Assembly (NCBI GenBank): GCA_900468065.1
Contig: UBTA01000095.1
Location: 29,423 to 93,422 of the forward strand
Source: Hyphomicrobiales bacterium
GTDB lineage: Bacteria; Pseudomonadota; Alphaproteobacteria; Rhizobiales; Rhizobiaceae
Length of the DNA stretch: 64,000 nucleotides
Direction: 5' to 3'
In this document: positions 41,691 to 53,135 of the stretch, piece after piece
Position numbering within the stretch: position 1 is the first letter of the stretch
Layout of the letters: the number at the start of each line of letters is the position of its first letter
The notes under the pieces: generated by a model
The model's database searches: none
Told to the model about the DNA's origin: nothing
Seen by the model: the letters and a program-made list of their open reading frames with translations, nothing else
Position numbers and translations under genes: made by a program

Positions 41691-42995
41691 ATGTTGAAAC
41701 GCAATCCCTTCCGTTTTCTGATCGCGCTCGCGACGATGGTCACTCTGATGATCGCGCCCGCACATGCGCGTGTGGAAATCAATATCAACAAGGGCAATGT
41801 CGAGCCCCTCCCGATCGCCATCACCGACTTCCTGCAGGGTGAACTGGGCCAGAAGATTTCCGACGTCGTCGCAGCCGACCTGAAGCGCTCCGGGCTATTT
41901 GCGCCGATCGCCAAGACGGCCTTCATCGAGAAGATCACCAATCCGGATGCTGCTCCGCGTTTTGAGGACTGGAAGGTCATCAATGCCCAGGCGCTGGTCA
42001 CCGGGCGTGTCACCCAGGAAGGCGATGGCCGTCTGAAGGCCGAGTTCCGCCTGTGGGATAGTTTTGCCGGCCAGCAGATGGCAGGCCAGCAGTTCTTTAC
42101 CCAGCCGGAAAACTGGCGTCGTGTCGCCCATATCATCGCCGACGCGATCTACGAGCAGATCACCGGTGAAAAGGGCTATTTCGATACCCGTATCGTCTAT
42201 GTCGCCGAAAGCGGCCCGAAGACGGCGCGCAAGCGGCAGCTGGCCATCATGGACCAGGATGGCGCCAATGCCCGCGGCATCACCAATTCCAACGATATCG
42301 TGCTGACGCCGCGTTTCTCGCCGAACAAGCAGGAAATCACCTACATGTCGTTCGAGGGCAACGAGCCGCGCGTCTATCTGCTGCAGCTCGAAACCGGACA
42401 ACGCGAAGTGGTCGGCAATTTCCCCGGCATGACCTTTGCGCCACGCTTCTCGCCGGACGGCCAGCGGGTGATCATGAGCCTGCAGCAGGATGGCAACGCC
42501 AACATCTATACGATGGACCTGCGTTCGCGCACCACGACACGCCTGACCTCGACTGCGGCAATCGATACGTCTCCGTCCTATTCGCCTGACGGCGGCCAGA
42601 TCGTCTTCGAAAGCGACCGCGGCGGACGCCAGCAGCTCTATGTCATGAGCTCCGGTGGTGGCGGACAGAACCGCATCTCGTTCGGCGATGGTTCCTATTC
42701 CACTCCAGTCTGGTCGCCGCGCGGAGACCTGATCGCGTTCACCAAGCAGTCGGGCGGCAAGTTCTCGATCGGCGTGATGAAGCCGGACGGGTCGGGCGAA
42801 CGCATCCTGACGACGGGCTTCCACAACGAAGGCCCGACCTGGGCCCCGAACGGCCGCGTCCTGATGTTCTTCCGCCAGAACGCCGGTGCCGGTGGCCCGC
42901 AGCTCTATTCGATCGATCTGACCGGCTATAATGAGCAACTGGTCCAGACCAAGGGCTTCGCGTCCGACCCGGCCTGGTCGCCACTGCTCGAATAG
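41691..42995 (+). CDS. tolB: Tol-Pal system protein TolB
   Basis: A 434-residue periplasmic protein. The signal peptide is [20 protein letters not shown] with cleavage near PAHA-R; an N-terminal domain follows ([17 protein letters not shown]) and then a six-blade propeller with repeated [52 protein letters not shown] and [12 protein letters not shown] motifs. It binds Pal and TolA. ATG 41661 is an alternative start but places extra polar residues ahead of the signal. Confidence 0.95.
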   Translation: MLKRNPFRFLIALATMVTLMIAPAHARVEININKGNVEPLPIAITDFLQGELGQKISDVVAADLKRSGLFAPIAKTAFIEKITNPDAAPRFEDWKVINAQALVTGRVTQEGDGRLKAEFRLWDSFAGQQMAGQQFFTQPENWRRVAHIIADAIYEQITGEKGYFDTRIVYVAESGPKTARKRQLAIMDQDGANARGITNSNDIVLTPRFSPNKQEITYMSFEGNEPRVYLLQLETGQREVVGNFPGMTFAPRFSPDGQRVIMSLQQDGNANIYTMDLRSRTTTRLTSTAAIDTSPSYSPDGGQIVFESDRGGRQQLYVMSSGGGGQNRISFGDGSYSTPVWSPRGDLIAFTKQSGGKFSIGVMKPDGSGERILTTGFHNEGPTWAPNGRVLMFFRQNAGAGGPQLYSIDLTGYNEQLVQTKGFASDPAWSPLLE

Positions 42996-43174
42996 CATTG
43001 CGACGATGCGGCGGGGAATATGGCAAATTTGCCGCTTTCTCGCCGCAAAGGACTGATCTAGCAACCCTTCAAGCCTATTTTGACAAACTGTTAACCATAT
43101 CCCTTGAAATTGGATTAACCGCTTCCGGTTACAGTCTGGCAACCCTGAATCAGACCATCCAAGGAGACCGGCCC

Positions 43175-43702
43175 ATGAGCCGCATTCACGCCCAGGCCGC
43201 AGGCCGCATGCAATCCATCGCCCGCAACCCGATCATGATCGCTCTCTTTGCCAGCCTGGCGCTTGCCGCCTGCGCCAAGAAGCCGATGAACAGCGCCGGT
43301 GATCTCGGCCTCGGTGCCAATTCTGCGGCGACCCCGGGTTCGACCCAGGACTTCACTGTCAATGTCGGCGACCGCATCTTCTTCGATACGGACTCCACGT
43401 CGATCCGCGCTGACGCACAGGCAACGCTCGACCGTCAGGCTCAGTGGCTGGCCAAGTATCCGAACTACGCCATCACCGTCGAAGGTCACGCCGACGAACG
43501 CGGCACCCGCGAATACAACTTGGCGCTCGGCGCACGCCGTGCGGCATCGACCAAGGAATATCTCTCCTCGCGCGGTATTTCGGCCTCCAAGATCAAGACG
43601 ATCTCCTACGGCAAGGAAAAGCCAGTCGCCGTCTGCGACGACATTTCCTGCTGGTCGCAGAATCGCCGCGCCGTCACGGTTCTTGGTGGCGCAGGCATGT
43701 AA
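43175..43702 (+). CDS. pal: Peptidoglycan-associated lipoprotein Pal
   Basis: A 175-residue outer-membrane lipoprotein. The lipobox LALAAC marks the lipid-anchored Cys, followed by a short linker and an OmpA-like peptidoglycan-binding domain (RIFFDTDSTSIRADAQATLD, EGHADERGTREYNLALGARR, ISYGKEKPVA). AAGGAG lies 8 bases before the start. It anchors the outer membrane to peptidoglycan and closes the constricting envelope with TolB. A good terminator follows. Confidence 0.97.
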   Translation: MSRIHAQAAGRMQSIARNPIMIALFASLALAACAKKPMNSAGDLGLGANSAATPGSTQDFTVNVGDRIFFDTDSTSIRADAQATLDRQAQWLAKYPNYAITVEGHADERGTREYNLALGARRAASTKEYLSSRGISASKIKTISYGKEKPVAVCDDISCWSQNRRAVTVLGGAGM

Positions 43703-43741
43703 TTGCCGGGCTGTGTGACAGCCGGACCATTCTTCAAATGC

Positions 43742-43774
43742 AAAGGGTCGCGTGTTTTTCACGCGGCCCTTTTT
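43742..43774 (+). terminator. Terminator of the tol-pal operon
   Basis: AAAGGGTCGCGTG (43742-43754) pairs with CACGCGGCCCTTT (43760-43772) with one GU pair and loop TTTTT, then a short T run. It lies 39 bases after pal and also ends next to the convergent hydrolase gene. Confidence 0.9.
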
Positions 43775-43778
43775 CACA

Positions 43779-44624
43779 TCACCGGGCTCCGGCGTGCGCC
43801 GCGATTGCACCGATGATCTGCGGCCAATCGTTCCGGTGCAGTTCATGGCCGCCGCCGTCGATCCGCTCCAGTTTCGCGCCCCTGACGGCGTCTGCCAGAG
43901 CCTCCCCATGGACGGCCGGAAAGATGGGGTCCGCGGTTCCGTGAATGACGAGGAGGGGAACACGCAGATCGGCTGCAGCCAGACGCTTTTCACCGTCGCC
44001 GCCTTCAACCAGGAAGTGGTTGGTCGCGTTCGCAAACGAGTGGGCACGATCCATGTCCCGCTCGATCAACTGAAGCGCGGCGTCAGCATCATGCGGATGG
44101 GCCGTGCCGGCAATCATACGCACGTCTCGCACCATGAAATCGACGACACTTGCGCGGTCGTTCCAGTCAAGGGTCTCTGCCGTCACCGCATGGGCGCTAT
44201 AATCATCCGTGAACGCCGGCAAATCGTCGATCCCCAGAGGGCTTGAACTCACGACTGTGAGCGTCCGGACGCAACCCGGATGGACGAGCGCGACGCGCTG
44301 GGCGATGAAGCCGCCCATCGATATGCCAACGATATCGGCGGCTTTGATCCCGTAACCATCAAGGATCGCTACCGCATCTTCCGCCATGTCGGAAAGGGTA
44401 TAACCGGGTTTTCCGAGCGGGTAGCTGGTAGACAAGCCGGTATCGCGATTGTCATAGCGGATGACAAAATGCCCTTGCTCGGCAAGTTGCTCGCAGAATT
44501 CTTCCGGCCACCACAGCATTGAGGCCATTGCACCCATAATCAGCAGCACCGCCGGGTCGGAAGGATGGCCGAATGTCTCTGTGGCGATCTCCACTCCGCC
44601 GCGTTTGATTGTCATCTCCGCCAT
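43779..44624 (-). CDS. Alpha/beta hydrolase
   Basis: A 281-residue alpha/beta hydrolase. The nucleophile elbow is GISMGG with the Ser, the oxyanion region is LLIMGAMASMLWW, RYDNRDTGLST follows strand 4, and the late Asp and His are in VIHGTADPIFP and IDGGGHELHR, giving a full catalytic triad. It resembles the haloperoxidase/esterase group with no known substrate. It lies in reverse orientation between pal and cpoB, which are usually neighbours, so it looks like a local insertion into the tol-pal cluster. Confidence 0.88.
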   Translation of the reverse strand: MAEMTIKRGGVEIATETFGHPSDPAVLLIMGAMASMLWWPEEFCEQLAEQGHFVIRYDNRDTGLSTSYPLGKPGYTLSDMAEDAVAILDGYGIKAADIVGISMGGFIAQRVALVHPGCVRTLTVVSSSPLGIDDLPAFTDDYSAHAVTAETLDWNDRASVVDFMVRDVRMIAGTAHPHDADAALQLIERDMDRAHSFANATNHFLVEGGDGEKRLAAADLRVPLLVIHGTADPIFPAVHGEALADAVRGAKLERIDGGGHELHRNDWPQIIGAIAAHAGAR

Positions 44625-44834
44625 ATCTCGTCCTTCAGATTGCGAAATAAAACCGGTTGCATAATGAATTCAGTTTTGGGATTTTACAAGAGGGTTTTCC
44701 CCGCGGCCGTGGTTTCAATCGACGCACGGCCGAAAGAGTGGCATTCGGGCTGTTCCTTTCTTTTTTGTCACACTTTGACCGAACTCCGTTGCTTTTTGAG
44801 GCCAATTGGAAAACTGTGCGGCAATCATCCAGCG

Positions 44835-44850
44835 ACCGATTTGAATCGGT
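44835..44850. promoter_or_regulatory. Inverted repeat upstream of cpoB
   Basis: ACCGATT-TG-AATCGGT, two perfect 7-base arms, 36 bases before the cpoB start. Its position would place it in the leader or over the promoter. It may be an operator; there is no T run to suggest termination. Confidence 0.35.
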
Positions 44851-44886
44851 TCGGGTGAGAGTGGATACACAAACAGGACACATGAC

Positions 44887-45879
44887 ATGAAACATTTTGT
44901 CGTGGCGGGATTGATCGGCCTGACTGCCTTTGCGGGGTTTGGACAGACAGTGACCGCCATGCCGCTTTCTGCGCTGTTTAACCGCGCAATTCACGGCGAA
45001 GCCCAATCGCCGGGCAAGGCGCCGCTGCTCAAGATCCAGTCGAGTGAGGTTGGACGCATCGGGCAGCTCGAGGAACAGATCCGCTCCCTCAACGGGCGTA
45101 TCGAGGAAATGAGTTTCCAGCTTCTGCAGATGCAGGAGCAGATCCGCAAATTCCAGGAGGACAACGAGTTTCGTTTCCAGGAACTGGAAGGCGGCAAGTC
45201 GACCTCGACCAAGAAGAGCCAGCTGGAAACACCACGCACCAACGATCAGGCTTCCGGCACCGCGCCGGCAACGACTGATCAGGCAACGGCAACCGATCCC
45301 AACGCAGGTTTGGGATCGGATACTGCTGGTGCCAACACGGGCGCGCCGTCATCGACGCTTGGCCAGATCGTCTTTGACGAAAACGGCAATCCCGTCGCTG
45401 CGAACCAGGATACGTCCAGCCTTGAATCAACGCTTCCCGGTGCTGATCAAGGCATCAACCAGACCCCGGACAGCCAGCAGCAGACGGCAGCGCTGGACAA
45501 TCCCGGTGATCTCTACCAATCAGCCTATGGTCATGTTCTGACGGGCGATTACAGCCAGGCCGAAAACGAATTCCGCAGCTATCTCGAAGCGTTCCCGAAG
45601 GGCGAAAAAGCCGCGGATGCCAGCTTCTGGATGGGTGAGGCGCAATATTCCCAGGGCAAGTTCAACGATTCCGCCAAGACGTTCCTGAATGCGCATCAGG
45701 CCTACAGCAAGTCGCCGAAGGCGCCGGAAATGCTGTTGAAGCTCGGTATGTCGCTGGCGGCTCTCGACAACAAGGACACCGCCTGCGCCACGCTACGCGA
45801 GGTCAACAAACGCTATCCGAAGGCTTCGCAGGCGGTGAAGACCAAAGTAGCCAGCGAACAGGGCCGCCTTGCCTGCTGA
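44887..45879 (+). CDS. cpoB: Tol-Pal-associated coordinator CpoB (YbgF)
   Basis: A 330-residue periplasmic protein. A signal peptide (FVVAGLIGLTAFAGFGQTVT) precedes a coiled-coil trimerisation region (IGQLEEQIRSLNGRIEEMSF), then a low-complexity Thr/Ala/Gln-rich linker (about 100-205) and C-terminal TPR repeats (DLYQSAYGHVLTGDYSQAEN, KAADASFWMGEAQYSQGKFN). CpoB links Tol to septal cell wall synthesis. It has its own promoter region because of the inserted hydrolase. The tilS start overlaps its stop. Confidence 0.93.
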   Translation: MKHFVVAGLIGLTAFAGFGQTVTAMPLSALFNRAIHGEAQSPGKAPLLKIQSSEVGRIGQLEEQIRSLNGRIEEMSFQLLQMQEQIRKFQEDNEFRFQELEGGKSTSTKKSQLETPRTNDQASGTAPATTDQATATDPNAGLGSDTAGANTGAPSSTLGQIVFDENGNPVAANQDTSSLESTLPGADQGINQTPDSQQQTAALDNPGDLYQSAYGHVLTGDYSQAENEFRSYLEAFPKGEKAADASFWMGEAQYSQGKFNDSAKTFLNAHQAYSKSPKAPEMLLKLGMSLAALDNKDTACATLREVNKRYPKASQAVKTKVASEQGRLAC

Positions 45880-47251
45880 GGCGGACCGCGCCGCTCCGCA
45901 CGCCACCATTGAAGCGGCAAAACGATTTCTCTCCACGTTCAAGACCCCGGGCCTGATCCTGGCCGCTGTTTCCGGCGGCAGCGATTCAAAAGGCCTGCTT
46001 CTGGCGCTGCATGAAGCGATCACGCTCGGCGGCTTTTCAGCTTTTTCGTTGTCAGCGTGCACCGTTGATCATGCGCTGCGGCCCGAATCCGCAGAGGAAG
46101 CACGCGCGGTCGCGGCTTTCTGTGCTGAAAAAGGCATTCCGCATACCATCCGCCAATGGTTGGGCGATAAGCCGGCGACCGGACTTCAGGCGGCTGCGCG
46201 GGCAGCGCGCTATGGGCTGCTGGCCGATGCAGCGCAGAGCATGGCCGCCCTCTGCATCGTCACCGCCCATACCGCCGATGACCAGACCGAAACGATTGCC
46301 ATGCGGCAAAGCCGGTCGGAGCCCGATGCGCCCGGTCTGGCCGGTATGGCAGCCGGCGTGCTTGTTGACCGTCGCGCGTGGGTCTTGCGTCCCTTTCTCC
46401 ATCTGTGGCGGGCTGACATCCGCGCCTTTCTCACGGCGCGCGGCGAGGGCTGGTTCGATGATCCGAGCAACAGCAACCGGCGTTTCGAGCGCGTGCGCGT
46501 GCGGCAGGCGCTGAATGAGGATAGGCCTTCTTCGGTTGATATATTTGCTGCCGGTAGGGACAGGGTTGGCTCGAGCGCGCGCGCCGCGCTGCTGATCTCC
46601 CGGCATGCGCAGGGTTTCCACGGTCTTGTGGCACGACTGGATCCTGCGCTCTCAGCCAGCATCGCCGATCCCGACTGCGCGCGCGCGGTGCTGTCCATCG
46701 CAGCTGTGGTTGGCGGACGCCATCATCTTGCCGGCCGCGAGACGGCCGCAAGGCTTGCTGCGTTTCTAATAGACGCAGAGGGTGGCCGGATGACGGCCGG
46801 ACGCGCGGTATTCGATCGCCGCAAATCCGGGCTCTATCTCTATCGTGAAGCGCGGGGGTTGCCGCAAATCGAGCTTCAACCCGGTGAGCGCTTCCTCTGG
46901 GATGGACGCTTTCTCGTCAGCAATACCGGTCCGGACCGCATTGCCGTTCGCGCAGGGGGCGAAACGGCCGAATTGCGCGCGAGACTGATTGCCGCAGGCC
47001 TGCCGGAGCCGGTGGCCAAGCGCGCCGTCAAGGCGGCGATCACTTTTTCCCCGGCAACGGAGGGCTCATATCGTCACGACGCCGCGAACGCCCTGCCACC
47101 GAAGCTTTGCGTGCAAACCAGTATCGGCCTCTACGACACCTTTTTGCCGTGTTTTGACCTGATGATGGCCAATAGCATCGCCACGCTCTTTGGACGTGAT
47201 AACTATCTTTCTCCTCCGGTTCACGATGTTTTGACGGAAAAGTCAGGTTAG
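45869..47251 (+). CDS. tilS: tRNA(Ile)-lysidine synthase
   Basis: A 460-residue ATP-dependent enzyme that puts lysine on C34 of the CAU-anticodon isoleucine tRNA. The PP-loop is AAVSGGSDSKGLLLAL (33-48), with TVDHALRPESAEEARAVA and TAHTADDQTETIAMR following, as in TilS. The C-terminal half is weakly conserved. The start is probably TTG 45869, inside the end of cpoB (11-base overlap), as no ATG lies before the conserved part. It precedes ftsH, the common order in bacteria. Confidence 0.92.
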   Translation: MPAEADRAAPHATIEAAKRFLSTFKTPGLILAAVSGGSDSKGLLLALHEAITLGGFSAFSLSACTVDHALRPESAEEARAVAAFCAEKGIPHTIRQWLGDKPATGLQAAARAARYGLLADAAQSMAALCIVTAHTADDQTETIAMRQSRSEPDAPGLAGMAAGVLVDRRAWVLRPFLHLWRADIRAFLTARGEGWFDDPSNSNRRFERVRVRQALNEDRPSSVDIFAAGRDRVGSSARAALLISRHAQGFHGLVARLDPALSASIADPDCARAVLSIAAVVGGRHHLAGRETAARLAAFLIDAEGGRMTAGRAVFDRRKSGLYLYREARGLPQIELQPGERFLWDGRFLVSNTGPDRIAVRAGGETAELRARLIAAGLPEPVAKRAVKAAITFSPATEGSYRHDAANALPPKLCVQTSIGLYDTFLPCFDLMMANSIATLFGRDNYLSPPVHDVLTEKSG

Positions 47252-47352
47252 TCTTGAGTTTGCCTTGGCAAGCCGGTCACGCAACCCTATGTTAGGTGCA
47301 AGAAAGCAGCCACAAATCATTGCGGTTTGCGACAGAGGTTCCGGGGAGTTCG

Positions 47353-49293
<1,941 letters not shown>

Positions 49294-49318
49294 GCGCCTG
49301 CCGTTGGAAAATGGTCTT

Positions 49319-49353
49319 AAAGCCGCTGTGCCTTTGGGTGCGGCGGCTTTTTT
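49319..49353 (+). terminator. Terminator of ftsH
   Basis: AAAGCCGC (49319-49326) pairs with GCGGCTTT (49343-49350), followed by TTT; the loop can pair internally. It lies 26 bases after the ftsH stop. Confidence 0.85.
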
Positions 49354-49698
49354 GTGTGCAGGGCCGGGTGAAGACGGTTCCGGCCATTCCTGATTGGTAA
49401 CGCGCTGTAATGATTTCTGATGATACAACAGGATGCTGTTGCAGATATTTTATGGCAAGACGTAGCGATGATCGCCCGAAAGTATGCATCGGCTTTTGAG
49501 CAAATGGCAGGCATAAAGGACGCTGGGAATACTGTGGGGAGCCGCCAGAATATGACGGGACCGGCTATGTGTTCTTGCTCTGGCAATGTGCGGCCCTGCT
49601 GCGATCGCTGAGAATGACGGGGAGGTGTTGCCGGACGTGATGTCCTGGCGACCCTGCGGGCGACGGTGCTGCGGCACCTTTGAGATGATGGAGTTTTT
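49354..49698 (+). other. ftsH-glmM intergenic region
   Basis: About 345 bases with no gene I would defend; a 63-codon open frame (49420-49611) has no family features. The glmM ribosome binding site GGAG (49691-49694) is at its end. It probably holds the glmM promoter. Confidence 0.5.
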
Positions 49699-51051
49699 AT
49701 GAAGCGCAAATATTTCGGCACTGATGGCATTCGCGGGCAGTCAAACCTGTTTCCGATGACACCGGATCTTGCCATGCGCGTCGGCATTGCCGTCGGCACG
49801 ATCTTCCGCAACGGCGCACACCGTCACCGGGTGGTGATCGGCAAGGACACGCGGCTATCCGGTTACATGCTCGAGAACGCGATGGTGGCGGGCTTTACCG
49901 CAGCAGGGCTGGACGTCTTCCTTCTTGGCCCGATCCCGACCCCCGGCGTTGCCATGCTCACCCGGTCGCTTCGCGCCGATGTCGGCGTGATGATCTCGGC
50001 CTCACACAATCCCTTCGAGGATAATGGCATCAAGCTGTTTGGTCCGGACGGATACAAGCTGTCCGACGACCTCGAAGGCCAGATCGAGGACCTGCTCGAC
50101 AAGGATATGACGGCGCAACTCGCCAAGTCGCAGGAAATCGGCCGCGCCAAGCGCGTCGAAGGCGACATCTACCGCTATATCGAACATGCCAAGCGCACAT
50201 TGCCGCGTGATGTGACATTGCAGGGCCTGAGGATCGCCATCGACTGCGCCAACGGTGCTGCCTACAAAGTCGCGCCGCTGGCCCTGTGGGAGCTCGGGGC
50301 GGATGTCGTGACGATCGGAAACGAGCCGAACGGTACCAACATCAATCTCGACTGTGGATCGACCCATCCTGCTGCGCTGTCGAAGAAAGTACACGAGGTG
50401 CGCGCGGATATCGGTATCGCGCTTGATGGCGACGCCGATCGCGTTTTGATCGTTGATGAGAATGGCACGGTCATCGATGGCGACCAGTTGATGGCGGTGA
50501 TTGCCGATAGCTGGGCAACGGACGGTATGCTGAAGGGTGGCGGTATCGTTGCGACCGTGATGTCCAATTTGGGTCTGGAGCGCTACCTGAATGGACGCGG
50601 CCTCGACCTGCATCGCACCAAGGTCGGAGACCGTTACGTCGTCGAGCACATGCGTCAGCACGGCTTCAATGTCGGCGGCGAACAATCCGGTCATCTGGTT
50701 CTGTCCGATTTCGGCACGACCGGCGATGGCCTTGTGGCTGCGCTTCAGATCCTTGCCTGCGTCAAACGGCAGGGAAAACCGGTCAGCGAGGTTTGCCATC
50801 GTTTCGAACCGGTACCGCAAGTGCTGAAGAACGTCCGGGTTTCGGCGGGCATGCCGCTCGAAAATGTCAGCGTCCGTCAGGCGATTGCCGATGCTGAAGC
50901 TGAATTGGCCAAGAACGGCCGGTTGCTGATCCGTCCATCCGGCACCGAGCCGCTGATCCGCGTGATGGCGGAAGGTGACGACCGGGCACAGGTGGAGCGG
51001 ATCGTCGATGAGTTGATTGGTGTGATCGGCAGCGCCCGCAACGTCGCCTGA
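49699..51051 (+). CDS. glmM: Phosphoglucosamine mutase
   Basis: A 450-residue enzyme that converts glucosamine 6-phosphate to glucosamine 1-phosphate for UDP-GlcNAc, used in peptidoglycan and lipopolysaccharide. It begins [16 protein letters not shown], the catalytic phosphoserine is Ser102 in [13 protein letters not shown], the metal loop is [14 protein letters not shown], the sugar loop [19 protein letters not shown], and the phosphate-binding end [15 protein letters not shown]. The length is normal. It follows ftsH, as in many bacteria. Confidence 0.97.
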   Translation: MKRKYFGTDGIRGQSNLFPMTPDLAMRVGIAVGTIFRNGAHRHRVVIGKDTRLSGYMLENAMVAGFTAAGLDVFLLGPIPTPGVAMLTRSLRADVGVMISASHNPFEDNGIKLFGPDGYKLSDDLEGQIEDLLDKDMTAQLAKSQEIGRAKRVEGDIYRYIEHAKRTLPRDVTLQGLRIAIDCANGAAYKVAPLALWELGADVVTIGNEPNGTNINLDCGSTHPAALSKKVHEVRADIGIALDGDADRVLIVDENGTVIDGDQLMAVIADSWATDGMLKGGGIVATVMSNLGLERYLNGRGLDLHRTKVGDRYVVEHMRQHGFNVGGEQSGHLVLSDFGTTGDGLVAALQILACVKRQGKPVSEVCHRFEPVPQVLKNVRVSAGMPLENVSVRQAIADAEAELAKNGRLLIRPSGTEPLIRVMAEGDDRAQVERIVDELIGVIGSARNVA

Positions 51052-51080
51052 TATTTTCCTTTTTAGACAGACTTAAAGAG

Positions 51081-51103
51081 ACCGGGTTTTGCCCGGTTTT
51101 TTT
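51081..51103 (+). terminator. Terminator of glmM
   Basis: ACCGGG (51081-51086), loop TTTTG, CCCGGT (51092-51097), then T to 51103. It starts 29 bases after the stop. Confidence 0.88.
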
Positions 51104-51179
51104 GTTCATTGTTTCATTAAACGTCATACGTTGCTTGCGGATGAAGCAAATACTTAACAGTTACGGTAAATTTTTGTAG

Positions 51180-51194
51180 TTAATCGGACCTTAA
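51180..51194 (+). promoter_or_regulatory. CtrA box upstream of the first outer-membrane protein gene
   Basis: TTAA (51180-51183), TCGGACC, TTAA (51191-51194): an exact TTAA-N7-TTAA site, 88 bases before the start codon. The position suits control of a promoter just downstream. Confidence 0.75.
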
Positions 51195-51282
51195 CCTTTC
51201 CTATTCATGATCAACCTCAACAACCATGTATTGGGGGCCGGGTTACCGGCAGACCATCAACAAGACGTATTGGAGTGAGGCC

Positions 51283-52110
51283 ATGAAGACTATATTGATT
51301 GGCGTTGTTGCGGCTATGCTGAGCAGCACTGCGACCTTCGCTGCGGACCTTTATGAGCCGCCCATCGAGCAGCCGATTGCCGAGCCTGTCCAGATCACCG
51401 AAGCCAGCGGCTGGTATCTGCGTGGCGACGTCGGCTATGCCTTTACCAATTTGCGCGGTGCCCATTACTATCAGGGGCCTGACGGCTACGTTCGCGATTT
51501 CGACGATGCCGATCTCGATGATAGCTGGACCGCCGGCGTCGGTGTCGGCTACCAGATCAACAACTACCTGCGTACAGACGTAACGCTCGATTATCTTGGA
51601 AACGCCGACTTCAAAGGATCAACGTCGGGCGAATGCGGCCTCGGTCCCGGAATCCCATGCACTTCCCGCGATGTTTCGGCCATCGCCGCGTGGAGCCTGA
51701 TGGCCAATGCTTATGTCGATATCGGCACCTATGGTTCATTTACGCCTTATGTCGGCGCTGGCATTGGTAGCACGCAGGTCCGTTGGGACAAGCTGCGTAA
51801 TACAAGCTGCGAAACAGCCGATCCAAGCAACTGCGATCCTACCGTCGAACACGACGGCCGCAGCCGGTGGCGCTTCACCTACGGCCTGATGGCTGGTACA
51901 GCGATCGACCTTACGTGTAACCTGAAGGCCGATGTCGGCTATCGTTTCCGCCATATTTTGGGCGGCGACATGTTTGGCTACGCCCAAAACGGTGGTCCTG
52001 GTTCGGATAAGGGTATCTACGTCCACGAAGCCCGCGCTGGTCTGCGTTACTCCTTTGGCGGTTGCCAGGAAGCTTACATCCCACCGGCTGAGCCGATCGT
52101 CTATAAATAA
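51283..52110 (+). CDS. Outer-membrane beta-barrel protein (Omp25/31-like), first copy
   Basis: A 275-residue protein. A signal peptide (KTILIGVVAAMLSSTATFA) precedes the mature start ADLYEPPIEQP. The barrel shows alternating strands (GWYLRGDVGYAF, AGVGVGYQINNYLRTDVTLD, YVDIGTYGSFTPYVGAGIG, HEARAGLRYSFGG). It belongs with the small eight-stranded barrels of the Omp25/Omp31/RopB group of Rhizobiales. It is followed by a paralogue of the same layout. ATG 51283 is preferred since it begins the signal peptide. A perfect CtrA box lies upstream. Confidence 0.87.
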   Translation: MKTILIGVVAAMLSSTATFAADLYEPPIEQPIAEPVQITEASGWYLRGDVGYAFTNLRGAHYYQGPDGYVRDFDDADLDDSWTAGVGVGYQINNYLRTDVTLDYLGNADFKGSTSGECGLGPGIPCTSRDVSAIAAWSLMANAYVDIGTYGSFTPYVGAGIGSTQVRWDKLRNTSCETADPSNCDPTVEHDGRSRWRFTYGLMAGTAIDLTCNLKADVGYRFRHILGGDMFGYAQNGGPGSDKGIYVHEARAGLRYSFGGCQEAYIPPAEPIVYK

Positions 52111-52132
52111 GCGTTCTACGCCCACTGTTTCA

Positions 52133-52162
52133 AAGGCCGTCCGGTTTCCGGGCGGCTTTTTT
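52133..52162 (+). terminator. Terminator after the first outer-membrane protein gene
   Basis: GCCGTCCGG (52136-52144), loop TTT, CCGGGCGGC (52148-52156) with one GU pair, then six T. It separates the two paralogous genes, so each has its own transcript. Confidence 0.9.
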
Positions 52163-52197
52163 CGTTTTTACTCGGTAAAATTGGTTAAGAGACATGC

Positions 52198-52212
52198 TTA
52201 ACCTTGGGTTAA
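52198..52212 (+). promoter_or_regulatory. CtrA box upstream of the second outer-membrane protein gene
   Basis: TTAA (52198-52201), CCTTGGG, TTAA (52209-52212): an exact TTAA-N7-TTAA site, 86 bases before the start codon, almost the same distance as in the first copy. Another TTAA lies at 52185-52188. Confidence 0.75.
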
Positions 52213-52298
52213 CCGCACGGTGCGATGATTAACGCCTGCAGACGCGAGCGCGGGGAGACATTCCCAGATGCCGCGCATGGTTTTCCAAGGGCGGTACA

Positions 52299-53111
52299 AT
52301 GAACTGGCGGCACACTCTTCTCAACGCATCTGCGCTCACGCTTCTGCTTGCCAGTGGCCCGGCAATGGCGGCGGATGATCTTCTCGATGCGCCGGAAGTC
52401 AGCATTTCGGCGGTGGAATCCGGTACACAGGGTTTCTATTTGCGCGGCGATCTCGGCTATTCGGGCTGGACACAGGAAGGCGATCCGTCGCTTCGCGTGT
52501 TCGATGCCGGTAGCGGCACGAGCAGTTCCGCTCCCTTCGACAATGCCCGTTTCGACAAACCGTTCTCGGGCTCCCTGGGCGTTGGTTATCAATTCAACGA
52601 CGTGTTGCGTGCCGACCTAACCGGCGACTATTTCGACGGGCGGTTTGACGGAGATGGCGAAGCCGCCATTGCTTGTGATGGCGAAGCGGCGGGGACCTCT
52701 TGCGCTGGGCGTGCCGGAGCCGGTTTCAAGGCGATCGGCGTCATGGCAAACGGTTATGTCGATATCGCTACCGTGGCCGGGATAACACCCTATCTCGGTG
52801 CTGGCATGGGTATGACACAGCTGCGCTGGAACGATGTTTCGCTGCGAACCACATGCGTAGCTGGTGCAGCCGCCTGCTCAGGCGCAGCACCTCTCGACCA
52901 GACTTTTGATGGCGATAGCAGCTGGCGCTTCACCTATGCCCTGATGGCCGGCGCTTCCTATAATATCAACGATAAGTTGAAGCTCGATGTCGGTTACCGG
53001 TATTCGCAGATCGCCGATGGCAACATGTTCGGCAGCAGCGATATATTAGGCCGCGACGATGGACTTGGCCGTCACGAGTTTCGCGCAGGTCTGCGTCTGT
53101 CGCTCTGGTAG
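52299..53111 (+). CDS. Outer-membrane beta-barrel protein (Omp25/31-like), second copy
   Basis: A 270-residue paralogue of the preceding protein. The signal peptide is around NASALTLLLASGPAMA, with mature start ADDLLDAPE. Matching barrel strands are GFYLRGDLGYSGW, SGSLGVGYQFNDVLRADLTG, GYVDIATVAGITPYLGAGMG and HEFRAGLRLSLW, and WRFTYALMAGASYNI mirrors WRFTYGLMAGTAIDL of the first copy. It ends at a terminal aromatic residue (W), normal for barrel insertion. The pair probably arose by tandem duplication; the proteins have diverged, so it is not recent. Confidence 0.87.
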   Translation: MNWRHTLLNASALTLLLASGPAMAADDLLDAPEVSISAVESGTQGFYLRGDLGYSGWTQEGDPSLRVFDAGSGTSSSAPFDNARFDKPFSGSLGVGYQFNDVLRADLTGDYFDGRFDGDGEAAIACDGEAAGTSCAGRAGAGFKAIGVMANGYVDIATVAGITPYLGAGMGMTQLRWNDVSLRTTCVAGAAACSGAAPLDQTFDGDSSWRFTYALMAGASYNINDKLKLDVGYRYSQIADGNMFGSSDILGRDDGLGRHEFRAGLRLSLW

Positions 53112-53135
53112 GTGAGGGGCCAGCAGGTGCCGTAC

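Noticed and set aside
49420..49611. A 63-codon gene between ftsH and glmM
   Set aside because: No recognisable domain, no good ribosome site, and composition like non-coding DNA.
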